Positions 43,188 to 51,375 of a DNA stretch of 64,000 nucleotides are shown piece after piece. The notes below the pieces were generated by a model. That model did no database searches and was not told the origin of the DNA. It saw only the letters and a list, made by a program, of their open reading frames with translations. The position numbers and the translations under genes are program-made. This stretch comes from GCA-2698665 sp047611265 (GTDB taxonomy: Bacteria; Pseudomonadota; Gammaproteobacteria; GCA-002705445; GCA-002716945): positions 16,317-80,316 of the forward strand of contig JBLFWM010000006.1 in assembly GCA_047611265.1 (NCBI GenBank). Direction: 5' to 3'. Position 1 is the stretch's first letter. The number at the start of each line of letters is the position of its first letter.

Positions 43188-43856
43188 ATGTGGGAAGAAG
43201 AAGAAAAATTTGAAGAAAAATCCAGCATGATTGATGTTGCATTTAAAATTGAGTGTAAGATTTTACCATATGATCACATTTCAGAGTTATCAAAAGCTTT
43301 GACAAATTTAGCCCCCTGGATGTTAAAAAATGATTTAATTGGAGTGCATACACTTCATGGGCCAGATTTTGGAAATGGCTGGGTTAGATCAGAAAATGAT
43401 GAAATTTTTTTATCCAAAAGAACAAGATTAATCATAAGAATTCCTAAGGCAGATATTAATAAAATAAAATTGATTGAAGGCTCTACTATAAATGTTCTAA
43501 ATAATGATCTAAAGATTGGAAAATCTATTATAAAACCATTTCTTGTTGTTAGAGATTTAATTTGTAGATCTGTCTTGTGTAATCAGAATCAAACGGAAGA
43601 AAATTTTTTATTTGAAATTAAAGAACAATTGAATATTCATGGAATATCTATAAAAAAAGCCATATGCGGTAAAACAAAAATTATGATTATTGAGGGAAAA
43701 AATCAGTTTACAAGGAGTCTAATGATTGCAGATTTATCTAAAGATCACTCTATACTTTTACAAGATTTAGGCATTGGTAGTGGTAGAATTTATGGATGTG
43801 GCATTTTACTACCTCATAAGTCAATAGATGCAGTCTCAAACTTCAAAGAAGACTAA
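43188..43856 (+). CDS. Orphan Cas6/Cmx6-like RAMP protein
   Basis: 222 residues. It follows the pattern of the type I-Myxan Cas6 (Cmx6) family: IDVAFKIECKILPYDH and a helix with LAPWM near the start, IGVHTLHG, LSKRTRLIIRIP, an L.R.V strand in the middle (DLICRSVL), and a C-terminal glycine-rich loop DLGIGSGRIYGCGILLPHK (about 193-211) typical of RAMP RNA-binding proteins. Cas6 processes CRISPR transcripts, but the window holds no repeat array and no other cas gene; the protein is embedded among DsrC paralogues. A catalytic residue is not identifiable by eye. Start at ATG 43188 is preferred, just after the preceding stop; 43155 is an earlier possibility. Confidence 0.75.
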   Translation: MWEEEEKFEEKSSMIDVAFKIECKILPYDHISELSKALTNLAPWMLKNDLIGVHTLHGPDFGNGWVRSENDEIFLSKRTRLIIRIPKADINKIKLIEGSTINVLNNDLKIGKSIIKPFLVVRDLICRSVLCNQNQTEENFLFEIKEQLNIHGISIKKAICGKTKIMIIEGKNQFTRSLMIADLSKDHSILLQDLGIGSGRIYGCGILLPHKSIDAVSNFKED

Positions 43857-43941
43857 TGATTAGTTAAAATCAATATGGACATATTTAGTCTAGTATATTA
43901 GAATTTTCAATCATACAAACAAGGATTAGATGGAGTATCAC

Positions 43942-44280
43942 ATGAAAGTAGAAGTAAATGGTAAAATAGTTGAGACAACTGAAACAGGTTTCCTTGTAAA
44001 TCTAGAAAACTGGAATGAAGATATAGCCAAAGTAATTGCTGCACAAGAAGCGATAGAGTTAACCGAAAGGCATTGGGACGTAATTAACTATCTCAGAGAC
44101 GAATTTATAAATAATAAAGAAAACCAGCCTAATACCAGAAATATGGTTAAAGACTTAGGAAAGTTATGGGGTGAAAAAATAGATACTAAAACATTATTTG
44201 ATTTATTCCCTGGTAATCCAAGCAAACAAGCTGGTAGAATAGGTGGCTTACCAGAAAGTAGAAGAAAAGGTGGATATTAA
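43942..44280 (+). CDS. DsrC paralogue without cysteines (RspA-like)
   Basis: 112 residues clearly aligned to DsrC along its length: VEVNGKIVETTETGFLVNLENW, LTERHWDVINYLRDEF, and the C-terminal arm PSKQAGRIGGLP. Both redox cysteines are gone: Gly at the upstream position, no Cys at the end; the protein has none at all. Cysteine-less DsrC homologues have been called RspA and suspected to be regulatory. GGAG 6 bases before the ATG at 43942 decides the start; ATG at 43930 would add four residues. Its stop overlaps the next start. Confidence 0.85.
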   Translation: MKVEVNGKIVETTETGFLVNLENWNEDIAKVIAAQEAIELTERHWDVINYLRDEFINNKENQPNTRNMVKDLGKLWGEKIDTKTLFDLFPGNPSKQAGRIGGLPESRRKGGY

Positions 44281-44504
44281 TGGATGATATTAAGAAACTA
44301 GAAGAAGAAAGGAAGACTATAATTGCAACATTATTAAGAATTCAAAAAGAATTCATGGAGCTTGAAAGAAAATCTGGAGTAACTGAGAAAGATATTCACT
44401 TTAATCCAGTAGGCATCATAAAAGAATATAAAGAAGAGCATGAAAAATTAGCTAACCGCTTAGTAGATATTGCTCACAAACTAAAGGGGTCTATAAGAAC
44501 ATAA
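44280..44504 (+). CDS. Small coiled-coil protein
   Basis: 74 residues, nearly all charged helix (KKLEEERKTIIATLLRIQKEFMELERK), with a short loop VTEKDIHFNPV in the middle, then a second helix. It looks like an antiparallel helical hairpin. It shares one base with the genes on each side. Function unknown. Confidence 0.6.
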   Translation: MDDIKKLEEERKTIIATLLRIQKEFMELERKSGVTEKDIHFNPVGIIKEYKEEHEKLANRLVDIAHKLKGSIRT

Positions 44505-44698
44505 TGAATAGTGATTATTTTAATAAAGTAACAGAATTAGAGAAGATGAATGCCTCGGATGATTATATTATTGGTTGGCAGGAAGGTTACCAAAGTAGCC
44601 CTAAAGTTGAAGAACAAAGATTGAGCGATGCTTATGAAGCTGGTTATGCAGATGGTGAAAATAAAAACATTGATAACGCAGCTAATTTTAAAAAATAA
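44504..44698 (+). CDS. Small protein with GWxEGY / AGYADG motifs
   Basis: 64 residues. Two similar short pieces, IIGWQEGYQS (about 22-31) and AYEAGYADGENK (about 44-55), recall the GYxxG/GW elements of ribosome modulation factor, but in a different order, so no claim of homology is made. Coupled to the previous gene by a one-base overlap. Its stop lies 3 bases from that of the convergent gene. Confidence 0.55.
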   Translation: MNSDYFNKVTELEKMNASDDYIIGWQEGYQSSPKVEEQRLSDAYEAGYADGENKNIDNAANFKK

Positions 44699-44700
44699 AT

Positions 44701-45264
44701 TTACGTTCTAGTTAGTGATTCGTAAACTTCTATAAACTTCTTACAAATCTCAACAGCGTCTATATCAACTATCTGATCCATAACCCATTTATTTGTCTGA
44801 CTAGACCCCATTGCATCTTGTATTTTTTTTGCCAGATGACGATAAATTGAATAATTACCGGATGATTTTGTGAACTCATACTGAGAATATTCACCTGAAC
44901 GTATATTAAGTGTATTGATGTACCCTTCTCTATAGTTTCCATCACCAAATAGATCTTCGCAATTTTCTTGCATTATTCTAGCTGACTGTTTTCCGAGATT
45001 ATTCATCACTGATATGCGATAGTCATCTGGATTTTTATCTTGATATAAAAGTCGGTCAGCTAAATGTACCTGGAAAGACATAAATTCTACAATAACTGTA
45101 ATACGCTGATGATCCGAAGAATAATCAAAATCATCCCCATGGAGATTCCTTGCTTTATCTAAGGATAATTTCCAGCCAATATATGATAAGGCACTAGCAA
45201 TATCTTCACTGTTTTTTTCACGTTTAACAGTCTTAGACCAGTTACTTTTAATTCGTATTGCCAT
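44701..45264 (-). CDS. Conserved-looking hypothetical protein in the accessory cluster
   Basis: 187 residues on the minus strand, splitting the cluster. No signal peptide or membrane helix. Basic N-terminus (IRIKSNWSKTVKREK), an aromatic middle part and a C-terminal helix. One Cys at about 103 (QENCEDLF) and another near 177. I do not recognise the family. The orientation suggests that it is regulated apart from its neighbours. Confidence 0.6.
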   Translation of the reverse strand: MAIRIKSNWSKTVKREKNSEDIASALSYIGWKLSLDKARNLHGDDFDYSSDHQRITVIVEFMSFQVHLADRLLYQDKNPDDYRISVMNNLGKQSARIMQENCEDLFGDGNYREGYINTLNIRSGEYSQYEFTKSSGNYSIYRHLAKKIQDAMGSSQTNKWVMDQIVDIDAVEICKKFIEVYESLTRT

Positions 45265-45346
45265 AACTAATTATCTTCAATGTATATTGGTTATATTTTA
45301 TACTATACACTCAACAAGTAAGAATATAAATGAAGGGGAAAGGTAA

Positions 45347-45940
45347 TTGGACATTCAACTAGAGAAAAGATTGATAGAAACTAAGCCAGGTAGTTTTATT
45401 TTTGAATTTAACAATAGTATCTCAACTAAAAATTGCCAAGATATAATTAATAGATTTGAATCATCTGAATCTGATCATTATCAAGGAAGAGTTGGGCAAA
45501 CATTTGAAGAAAATGCAGATGTTAAAAAATCAACTGATATGGTGATAAGCGGAAAAGATAACTGGAAAGATATTGACGAGTTACTATTTACAAGTCTCGC
45601 AAAAGCATTAAGTGGAGTAAAAAAACAATTTGATTTTTTCACAGGGCCTTTTAAAGATATTGGCTATGCAGTTCAAAGAACAAAGCCAGGAGAGTTTTTT
45701 CACTGGCATGTTGATGGCGGGAGTCATCAATTCAGCGATAGACAATTGGTCGCTATTTGGTACTTAAATGATGTTGAGGGGCCAGGTGGAGAAACAGAAT
45801 TCTTAAACCAAGATGTAAAAATTAAACCTGAAGCTGGCAAATTAATTTTATTTCCTCCTTTTTGGACTCATGAACACCGTGGTGTTACACTTCAAAAAGG
45901 TATTAAATATATAGCAACTACCTGGGTAGTCTTCAAATAA
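45347..45940 (+). CDS. 2-oxoglutarate Fe(II) oxygenase, prolyl-hydroxylase-like
   Basis: 197 residues of the double-stranded beta-helix P4H type. Iron ligands: HVD in FFHWHVDGG (H121, D123) and a distal His in THEHRG (H175 or H177); the 2-oxoglutarate-binding basic residue is a Lys in KGIKY. AIWYLND and GPGGETEF are family strands. Such enzymes hydroxylate proteins or small molecules. It starts at TTG (45347) behind GAAGGGGAAAGG; the ATG at 45330 is out of frame. The stop overlaps the next start by one base. Confidence 0.85.
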   Translation: MDIQLEKRLIETKPGSFIFEFNNSISTKNCQDIINRFESSESDHYQGRVGQTFEENADVKKSTDMVISGKDNWKDIDELLFTSLAKALSGVKKQFDFFTGPFKDIGYAVQRTKPGEFFHWHVDGGSHQFSDRQLVAIWYLNDVEGPGGETEFLNQDVKIKPEAGKLILFPPFWTHEHRGVTLQKGIKYIATTWVVFK

Positions 45941-47055
45941 TGTCATTAAAAAATAACTTAACGCCGACAGAGCTTATGAAGTCAGTTCTGCAAAGAATAG
46001 CTACTGGACCAGAGTTAAGTAAAAATATCACACGCGAAGAAGCTAAGGCAGCAATGTCTGCAATACTAAATGAAGAAATCAGTGACGTTCGTTCTGCTAT
46101 TTTTTTAATTGCTCTGAGAATGAAAAGAGAAACTCTTGATGAAAATTTAGGTGTTCATGATGCTATGATAGATTCTGTCAAAAAAATGGATGTTAATGTT
46201 GATGATCTTGTAAATATTGCTGACCCTTATGATGGATTTACAAGAAACATTCCATCTTCAGCTTATATATTACCTGTGTTAGCAGAACTTGGAATACCAG
46301 CTATTTCCCAAGGCGTTACAACTGTTGGCCCAAAATTTGGCTGCACTCACCATGCTATTTTTAAGCTTTTAGGGTTAGATATCTACTCTACTCATGAGCA
46401 AGTAATAGAAAGATTAGAAAATAAAGATATTGGCTGGGGTTATATGGATCAAAAAATATTTTCTCCTCAACTTAATAATTTAATGGATCTGAGGACAGAA
46501 ATAATTAAAAGACCAGTAGTTACAACAATAGAAGTTTTGGCAAATCCATTAATATCAAAAAGAAATCATTTTGTAACTGGTTATGTTCATAAACCATATC
46601 CTCCTATTTATTTAATGCTTGCTAGAAATGCAAAGTTTGATACCTCAATTGTTATACGTGGTACAGAAGGTGGTGTTATACCTTCTTTAAGACAAAAGGC
46701 GAATGCTTTTTTTTATAAAAATATGTCAGATGAAAATGAATTAGTAGAAATAAATCCTGAGGTAGACTTAGGGATTAGCCAAGAAGTTAGAGCTGTTAAA
46801 ATACCAGGATCTATAGTTAAGGCTATTTCAAATGATAAAATTGAAACAAAAGTAAATCCAATAGATTTGGCCAAAGAATCTTTAAAAATGGGAATGGATG
46901 CATTGTCAGGTACTGAAGGAGCTATGAGTGATTGTATCTTATATGGTGCAACAATTATTTTAAGTCACGTCACTAATAATAATATTCAGTCATGTGCGAA
47001 AGAAATAAAACAAGTATTAAATTCAGGTAGCGCATTGAGGCGTTTAAAAAAATAG
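45940..47055 (+). CDS. TrpD2/YbiB-like glycosyltransferase-family protein
   Basis: 371 residues of the anthranilate phosphoribosyltransferase fold family. The N-terminal helical domain has ISDVRSAIFLIALRMKRET; the middle has YILPVLAELGIPAISQGVTTVGPKFG, where the true TrpD glycine motif (GTGGD) is replaced by DPYDG. The catalytic loop is therefore not conserved. YbiB of E. coli, of the same subfamily, binds nucleic acids. The gene sits between the oxygenase (1-base overlap) and the Rieske gene (1-base gap). The real ligand is unknown. Confidence 0.8.
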   Translation: MSLKNNLTPTELMKSVLQRIATGPELSKNITREEAKAAMSAILNEEISDVRSAIFLIALRMKRETLDENLGVHDAMIDSVKKMDVNVDDLVNIADPYDGFTRNIPSSAYILPVLAELGIPAISQGVTTVGPKFGCTHHAIFKLLGLDIYSTHEQVIERLENKDIGWGYMDQKIFSPQLNNLMDLRTEIIKRPVVTTIEVLANPLISKRNHFVTGYVHKPYPPIYLMLARNAKFDTSIVIRGTEGGVIPSLRQKANAFFYKNMSDENELVEINPEVDLGISQEVRAVKIPGSIVKAISNDKIETKVNPIDLAKESLKMGMDALSGTEGAMSDCILYGATIILSHVTNNNIQSCAKEIKQVLNSGSALRRLKK

Positions 47056-47056
47056 A

Positions 47057-47362
47057 ATGGCTAAGCTTAAACTTGCAAATATAAATGATGTAGTGAATGG
47101 TGAGATGATTCAGTCAACCATTAATAATAAAAATTACTTAATTGCAAAAATTGATAACAATATTTATGTAACATCTGATATGTGTACTCATGAAGATGCG
47201 GAACTTACCATGGGGTGTCTTGATGGAACCAAAGTAAAATGTCCACTGCATGGAAGTTTTTTCGACCTCACTTCTGGCAAAGCTTTGAATGAACCAGCTG
47301 AAGACCCGATTATAATATATAAAACAGAAATAAAGGACAATCAGATTTTTATAGATGACTAA
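47057..47362 (+). CDS. Rieske-type [2Fe-2S] ferredoxin
   Basis: 101 residues. Rieske ligands C43 and H45 (CTHEDAEL), then C62 and H65 (CPLHGSFFD), with 16 residues between the halves. The soluble, short form resembles the ferredoxins of aromatic dioxygenase systems and the NirD-like electron carriers. It probably passes one electron to a partner oxygenase or reductase. It overlaps the next gene by 8 bases. Confidence 0.92.
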   Translation: MAKLKLANINDVVNGEMIQSTINNKNYLIAKIDNNIYVTSDMCTHEDAELTMGCLDGTKVKCPLHGSFFDLTSGKALNEPAEDPIIIYKTEIKDNQIFIDD

Positions 47363-47687
47363 TATATCTAATCCAGAAAAAGATAGTGATGGATTTTTAT
47401 TAGACCCATCAGACTGGAACATCCTCCTCGCAGAAACAATTGCAGAAGAGTTTGATATTCCATTAGAAAAAGAACACTGGATTATTATAGAATTTATTAG
47501 GCATCACTTTGATAAACACCAAAAGGTTCCAGAACTTAGAGAGCTTTTAAAAACTTTTAAAAAAGAGTATGGTGAAGACAAATCAACAAGGAAATATATT
47601 TATAAATTATTTCCCTATGGTTATGGTCAACAAGCTTGTAAAATTGCAGGTATGAGGCAACCAAAAAAACTCTGGTTAGATATGTAA
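47355..47687 (+). CDS. DsrC paralogue keeping only the upstream cysteine
   Basis: 110 residues, DsrC/TusE family from GFLLDPSDW to the C-terminal arm QQACKIAGMRQPKKLWLDM. The upstream Cys (C95, aligned with DsrC C98) is kept. The site of the penultimate Cys, essential in DsrC and TusE, is Leu106, and the tail reads LWLDM. This is the reverse of TusE, which keeps only the last Cys. It is coupled to the Rieske gene and followed by the DUF4396-like gene 2 bases on. Confidence 0.88.
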   Translation: MTNISNPEKDSDGFLLDPSDWNILLAETIAEEFDIPLEKEHWIIIEFIRHHFDKHQKVPELRELLKTFKKEYGEDKSTRKYIYKLFPYGYGQQACKIAGMRQPKKLWLDM

Positions 47688-47689
47688 TA

Positions 47690-48136
47690 ATGAATACAGA
47701 TATAAAAAATAACTTCGACTGGAACTGCAAACATACATGGAAGCAATCTGCTATAAATACATCGTGGTGTTTAGTAGGATGTAGCTTTGGTGATATGGCA
47801 ACCATATATTACTTCCAAGTAAATGCAATTCCATGGTCTACATTATCAATAATGGCTCTAGCAATGTTTAATGGAATAATCTCAAGTATCATTCTTGAGA
47901 CAATTATTTTATTAAAACAAATGAAACTTATGCCTGCATTAAAAACAGCTTTTGGTATGAGTCTTATTTCAATGATAAGTATGGAGCTTGCTATGAACAT
48001 CGTAGACGTTTTATTTACAGGAGGAGCTAAAATAAATCTCTATGTAATTCCATTAATGCTTGTTGCTGGCTTCTTAACTCCATGGCCATATAATTATTGG
48101 AGATTAAAAAAGTTTGGTGTGGGTTGTTGCGGTTAA
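47690..48136 (+). CDS. DUF4396-like membrane protein
   Basis: 148 residues with four hydrophobic helices. The pattern W..SAINTSWCLVGCSFGDM near the start and PWPYNYWRLKKFG near the end fits DUF4396 proteins, of unknown function. Two cysteines lie in the first helix and a CC pair near the end, which may bind metal (copper suspected). Last gene of the accessory cluster; its end overlaps exbB by 4 bases. Confidence 0.7.
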   Translation: MNTDIKNNFDWNCKHTWKQSAINTSWCLVGCSFGDMATIYYFQVNAIPWSTLSIMALAMFNGIISSIILETIILLKQMKLMPALKTAFGMSLISMISMELAMNIVDVLFTGGAKINLYVIPLMLVAGFLTPWPYNYWRLKKFGVGCCG

Positions 48137-48762
48137 TTAATCTGAGAAGTTAAAACTTTAGTCACTGCACTTTCAATATTATTCTTAAAAGTTTCAACAA
48201 CATTTCTAAAATAAGATTCAAAAACAACTATAGGTATTGCTACTGATAAGCCGACCGCAGTAGTCAATAATGCTTCCCATATACCGCCTGACAAAACAGA
48301 TGGGTCAACATTTTTTCCAGCCATTTCCATTTGTTGAAATGCTTCAATCATTCCAAACACTGTTCCAAGCAGTCCTAATAAAGGAGCAATAGTTGCAATT
48401 ACTTGCAGACTATTAAGCTTTGAACTGTAATAATTTATTCTCTCGTCAGAGAGCCTTACAATCTCTTCACGAATATCACTTTCAAGTTTTGCTGTTAATT
48501 TTTTATGCTTAAGTAACTGATACATTGTAAAGGAAATCACTTCACTTTCAGGATCATTACTTTTGTTAATTGACTCATAAGCATCATCATGATTATTTGC
48601 AAGCCACGTGTTTACACTTCTAGTCGTACGTTCAGATTTAAAAAAATTAACTCCATAAAAGATATGTAATTTATAAAAAATGATTGCAGTTGCATATACA
48701 GATAATGCTAGCAATATATATACTATTGGGCCACCAAGATTTAAAAGTGAATTAGCTTCCAT
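48133..48762 (-). CDS. exbB: ExbB/TolQ family proton channel
   Basis: 209-residue MotA/TolQ/ExbB protein with three helices. The conserved block LQVIATIAPLLGLLGTVFGMIEAF (about 120-143) and the last helix GIWEALLTTAVGLSVAIP are typical. It should power TonB together with the ExbD proteins encoded 6 kb away; the split is unusual. It follows the copper receptor gene on the minus strand, after a terminator-like hairpin. Confidence 0.92.
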   Translation of the reverse strand: MEANSLLNLGGPIVYILLALSVYATAIIFYKLHIFYGVNFFKSERTTRSVNTWLANNHDDAYESINKSNDPESEVISFTMYQLLKHKKLTAKLESDIREEIVRLSDERINYYSSKLNSLQVIATIAPLLGLLGTVFGMIEAFQQMEMAGKNVDPSVLSGGIWEALLTTAVGLSVAIPIVVFESYFRNVVETFKNNIESAVTKVLTSQIN

Positions 48763-48834
48763 AAAATTTTTCCATGTGTTTATATTCTAGAGGAATTATA
48801 TTTAATATCATCCCTTAAATCATATAATTTAGTA

Positions 48835-48858
48835 CCCCTCTTAATCAATCAAGAGGGG
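48835..48858 (-). terminator. Hairpin after the copper receptor gene
   Basis: CCCCTCTT (48835-48842) and AAGAGGGG (48851-48858) form a perfect 8-bp stem with an 8-base loop, between the receptor stop (48873) and exbB. On the minus strand the downstream stretch is only moderately T-rich, so termination may be partial. Confidence 0.6.
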
Positions 48859-48872
48859 CTAAGTGTATGTTA

Positions 48873-50948
48873 TCAAAAATCGTAGATTAATGACCCCCAA
48901 ATACTCCTTCCAGGCTCATCTACCCTATCAGCAGCGCCATCAAGAGCATTAGTAGTATTTAAATGCGCAGCATATCTTTTGTCCGTAAGATTGCTAATGC
49001 CTACTGTAAATCTAACATTTGGAGTTGGCTCAAAACCAGCATATAAATCATATACTGTATATCCTCCGGTTCTTCCAACATCAAGAACTCTAGAGTCAAA
49101 ACGGTCTTGTGTATCTGCAAAATTTGCACGGATACCATAATTTACTAAAGCAGTTTCATACTCAAGAGAGACATCACCGGCTAATGGCATAATTTGTGGT
49201 AATGGCCTATTTTGCGTATCATCATCTCCATGAGTATAATTTAAATTAATTTTTCCTTTAACGTTAGAGGAAAGGTTTTTTTGAATGCTTAATTCATAGC
49301 CCCAAATAGTTGCATCAACATTTTTATAAACTCTTGCATCATTTACAGTATTATCATATGCGCCATCAGAAGCCCTATATGTAGTAATATAATCACTTAT
49401 ATCATTAACATATATAGATCCATTAACATGACTACCCATAAACATATTCTCAAAACCTAATTCTAAAGTGGTATGTACTTCTGAATTTAAGTTTGGATTG
49501 CCAATATGTCTAAGCCTGTATTTGCCACCCATCGCCATAGACGTCTTTGCATTGAATAATTCTGTGGCATCAGGAGATCTTTCATTTCTGCTAAGAGAAA
49601 TATAAGCATTTGACATAGAATTATAATCTTTTTTTAATCTAATGAACCCACTTAAATTATTATGATCTTTTTTACTAGCAGTCACTGTTCCTGTGTAGTG
49701 TGCAGTATATAAACTGTTAGCAGTAACTTGTAACATACTAGATGACCCAGGATCATTGCCTGCCCTAGTTGCATTTTTGTTAACTCTATCTAATCTTATT
49801 CCATAAGATAAAATAGTCTCAGGAGAAATTAAATTATCTTTTTCTAAAAATAAACCTAGTTTAGATATTTCAGCACCAGGCCATAAATATGTTAAATGGA
49901 GCAAGCTTGATGAGATCACCATGTTTTGTTCCGCATCACGAGTATTATGCTCATAGTCAATACCTACTCTGAAATTATTACCAATTGCACCAATCAAACG
50001 TCCACCATATGTATCTGATGCCGCAGGTGTCTTCATTGAGTTAACGGTTCTCATGGTATAGTTATCCATTAAATGATCCATGTCAGAATTATGAAGTTCA
50101 AGTTTCATTGATGAAAATAAACCTATTGGTGTTACACGATGATATTTAAAATTATAAATATCCACATAACTATAAACTATATCCATGGGTAAGCCTGCAT
50201 AACCTAAATTATCTTGAGCATTATTATTATATGTGAATTCAACCTTAGAACCATCATCTAACCTTTTCCCTATAATTGCCGCATAATTACTTGTTTGATA
50301 TTCTGTGAGTGGTTTTATGCCTGAACCAGTTTCATAATTACCAGCCTCTGAATAAGAACCATTAAGTCTAAAATAAGATTTACCTAGTCCCAAAATGAAA
50401 TCAACTGCAGTTGTTTTGGCTTCAGCATTGGAATCAAAAGTCTGCCCTACTTTTAATTCATAAGATTTAGAACTAGTTAAATTATTTTTCTTAGACATAG
50501 AACCAGCAAGTGGCTCAGTGACTCTTTCATACTTAATGACACCACCCGGTCCGCCTGCACCATGCATAACAGACTGAGTACCCTTAATTACTGTTATAGA
50601 ATCATAATTCATTATGTTTGCATATGTTGAAGCTGGATCCATTTTTGCTGAACATGCTCCATATATAATTGCTCCATCTAAAGATGAATTAATTCTCTGA
50701 TCACTTTGCCCTCTTATTACAGGATCTAAGCCATGTCCACCTCTCCTTATGGTATTGATACCATTAATGGATTTTAAAAGGTCTCCTCCATCAACAGCAT
50801 TTTTTGTATTAATATCGGTAATAGCCTCATGAGTTAAATCTTGACCAGATAAAATAGGGGCTGATATTTCTATATCAGTTAAGTCTTCAGCATATGTATT
50901 GCTGATAAAAAATATTCCAATGATGAATATATATTTAATGTAATTCAT
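48873..50948 (-). CDS. TonB-dependent receptor, copper (OprC/NosA) type
   Basis: 691-residue outer-membrane receptor: signal peptide to about residue 20 (NTYAE), plug domain, 22-strand barrel ending IWGSLIYDF with the terminal Phe. The plug has GACSAKMDPASTYAN (about 98-112), close to the Cys/Met motif of OprC/NosA copper receptors, and VIRGQSDQRI, VIKGTQSVMHGAGGPGGVI. Met-rich ligands and the upstream DUF2946-like gene support copper. Substrate not proven. Confidence 0.85.
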   Translation of the reverse strand: MNYIKYIFIIGIFFISNTYAEDLTDIEISAPILSGQDLTHEAITDINTKNAVDGGDLLKSINGINTIRRGGHGLDPVIRGQSDQRINSSLDGAIIYGACSAKMDPASTYANIMNYDSITVIKGTQSVMHGAGGPGGVIKYERVTEPLAGSMSKKNNLTSSKSYELKVGQTFDSNAEAKTTAVDFILGLGKSYFRLNGSYSEAGNYETGSGIKPLTEYQTSNYAAIIGKRLDDGSKVEFTYNNNAQDNLGYAGLPMDIVYSYVDIYNFKYHRVTPIGLFSSMKLELHNSDMDHLMDNYTMRTVNSMKTPAASDTYGGRLIGAIGNNFRVGIDYEHNTRDAEQNMVISSSLLHLTYLWPGAEISKLGLFLEKDNLISPETILSYGIRLDRVNKNATRAGNDPGSSSMLQVTANSLYTAHYTGTVTASKKDHNNLSGFIRLKKDYNSMSNAYISLSRNERSPDATELFNAKTSMAMGGKYRLRHIGNPNLNSEVHTTLELGFENMFMGSHVNGSIYVNDISDYITTYRASDGAYDNTVNDARVYKNVDATIWGYELSIQKNLSSNVKGKINLNYTHGDDDTQNRPLPQIMPLAGDVSLEYETALVNYGIRANFADTQDRFDSRVLDVGRTGGYTVYDLYAGFEPTPNVRFTVGISNLTDKRYAAHLNTTNALDGAADRVDEPGRSIWGSLIYDF

Positions 50949-50992
50949 AGTTCCTCCACTATAAAAGTTAGTTTAATTAAAATAATTTTTAA

Positions 50993-51319
50993 CTAAACAG
51001 TTGGAGGTGCTCTAGGTAGGACTAGAGTGAATTTAGATGTGGCAAAAGAATTACTTTCAAGTTCTATATAAAGATTTAATAATGTTGGAACATTATTATA
51101 GACAGAGTGAGTAATAATATTATCTATATCATCAAAGAAATAAACGCAACTATCACAATGTAAAAAATAATCTGTGCTTGTCGTATTATCTTGCCCAAAC
51201 TTACAAATGAAATTTGTCTTATAATTATCAGTTAAAAGGTTTGCGCCTGCATTAAGCGGTGCAATTAAGACTGCTAAAAATATAAATATTAAACGAATAT
51301 TTAGAGATATTTTTTTCAT
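50993..51319 (-). CDS. DUF2946-like exported cysteine protein
   Basis: 108 residues from the ATG at 51319, which gives a clean signal peptide (MKKISLNIRLIFIFLAVLIAPLNAGA). Then CKF, HCDSCVYFF and a tail LPRAPPTV, matching DUF2946 proteins, which often sit beside copper receptors. A longer frame from TTG 51355 exists but breaks the signal peptide logic. Encoded 44 bases upstream of the receptor and probably in one operon with it. It may bind copper in the periplasm (inferred). Confidence 0.65.
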   Translation of the reverse strand: MKKISLNIRLIFIFLAVLIAPLNAGANLLTDNYKTNFICKFGQDNTTSTDYFLHCDSCVYFFDDIDNIITHSVYNNVPTLLNLYIELESNSFATSKFTLVLPRAPPTV

Positions 51320-51375
51320 TATTACAAAGAATACTAAAGATAAGGAATTTTTCAAGAGTATATTTTAAATAGATA

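Noticed and set aside
42147..48136. A CRISPR array accompanying the Cas6-like gene
   Set aside because: No regularly spaced repeats of 25-40 bases were seen here or elsewhere in the window.
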